6,557 bases of DNA, taken from JBJEFI01 sp051873875. GTDB taxonomy: Bacteria; Bacillota; Bacilli; Bacillales; Bacillaceae_G. This document shows positions 6,357-6,557 of the stretch, in pieces. How positions within the stretch are numbered: position 1 is the first letter of the stretch; every line of letters begins with the position of its first letter. Position numbers and translations under genes: made by a program. The notes beneath the pieces were generated by a model. The model saw only the letters and a program-made list of their open reading frames with translations. It was not told the DNA's origin and did no database searches. Location: assembly GCA_051873875.1 (NCBI GenBank), contig JBJEFI010000127.1:1-6557 (forward strand), read 5' to 3'.

Positions 6357-6557
6357 TTAAATTTCTTTGATTTCGCTATGGTTTGAAGGATGAGATGAAT
6401 TTTGAGCAAGAGTAACAATTTGTTGAGAAACGGATAGAATGTCGTTGCTGTTTTGTATGACATATAAATAATCAGCTTCATCTTTTGTTGGTGCGATTAG
6501 ATTAGACTTGTTTTGTTGTGAAGCAAGCACTTCTTCAAAAGTAGACAAACTCCTAAA
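6357..6557 (-). CDS. C-terminal part of an unidentified gene, cut by the window edge
   Basis: The minus-strand frame is open from the window edge to the TAA at 6357-6359, giving 66 visible residues. A TTG at 6548 could in principle be a start, but the AGGAG sequence upstream ends only one base from it, too close to act as its ribosome site. The frame also continues without a stop to the edge (residues F-R-S before that TTG codon), so the gene most likely begins outside the window. The visible tail is hydrophilic with no membrane segment: TFEEVLASQQ, then PTKDEADYLYVIQNSNDIL, a glutamine/serine-rich middle, and a polar end HSEIKEI. It is probably helical at first with a disordered end. I do not recognise it. 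The stop lies 20 bases before the lipoprotein start, suggesting one transcription unit. Confidence 0.6.
   Translation of the reverse strand, partial: FRSLSTFEEVLASQQNKSNLIAPTKDEADYLYVIQNSNDILSVSQQIVTLAQNSSHPSNHSEIKEI

Noticed and set aside
6357..6548. A complete 63-residue protein starting at a TTG codon at 6548
   Set aside because: The AGGAG sequence is only one base from the TTG, too close to serve it, and the frame stays open to the window edge. A truncated longer gene is more likely.
1..6557. CRISPR array, tRNA/rRNA genes, insertion-sequence ends or long direct repeats
   Set aside because: Reading both strands by eye showed no spaced repeats, no transposase motifs and no tRNA-like cloverleaf. 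The only clear inverted repeats are the two terminators.

Overview
The window looks like chromosome of an AT-rich, Gram-positive member of the Bacillaceae/Planococcaceae (Bacillus or Lysinibacillus-like). The evidence is purine-rich Shine-Dalgarno sites, lipobox-bearing solute-binding and small lipoproteins with no sign of an outer membrane, intrinsic terminators, and an amino-acid ABC cassette that reads very much like B. subtilis ArtPQR (YqiXYZ) as I remember it. The exact genus is inference.

Layout. Positions 9-54 are a strong stem-loop terminator. Positions 57-3518 (minus strand) encode one very large exported protein of 1153 residues: signal/anchor helix, lamin-tail domain, several Ig-like or beta-sandwich segments, a calcineurin-like metallophosphoesterase domain, and a C-terminal fibronectin-III-like domain. 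It runs divergently from the next block, and the control region between them is mostly lost in a run of exactly 100 N (3583-3682). Positions 3695-5848 (plus strand) are a compact three-gene operon for a polar, probably basic, amino-acid importer: lipoprotein receptor (artP), membrane permease (artQ) and ATPase (artR). The genes are spaced by 11 bases and then overlapped by 17, and the operon ends in a GC-rich hairpin terminator at 5866-5894. Converging on it from the right (minus strand) are a small AT-rich lipoprotein of unknown function (5912-6337) and, 20 bases upstream of it, the C-terminal end of a gene cut by the window edge (6357-6557).

How they work together. ArtP captures the amino acid outside the membrane, ArtQ forms the channel and ArtR hydrolyses ATP. 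The large phosphoesterase is an independent surface or secreted enzyme. Nothing in the sequence links it to the transporter beyond sharing the divergent intergenic region. The lipoprotein and the truncated gene probably form a separate transcription unit.

I did not find a clearly new multi-gene system. The points most worth checking are the atypical metal-site residues and the embedded calcium-loop motif in the phosphoesterase, the missing divergent control region, and the AT-rich lipoprotein with its truncated partner.
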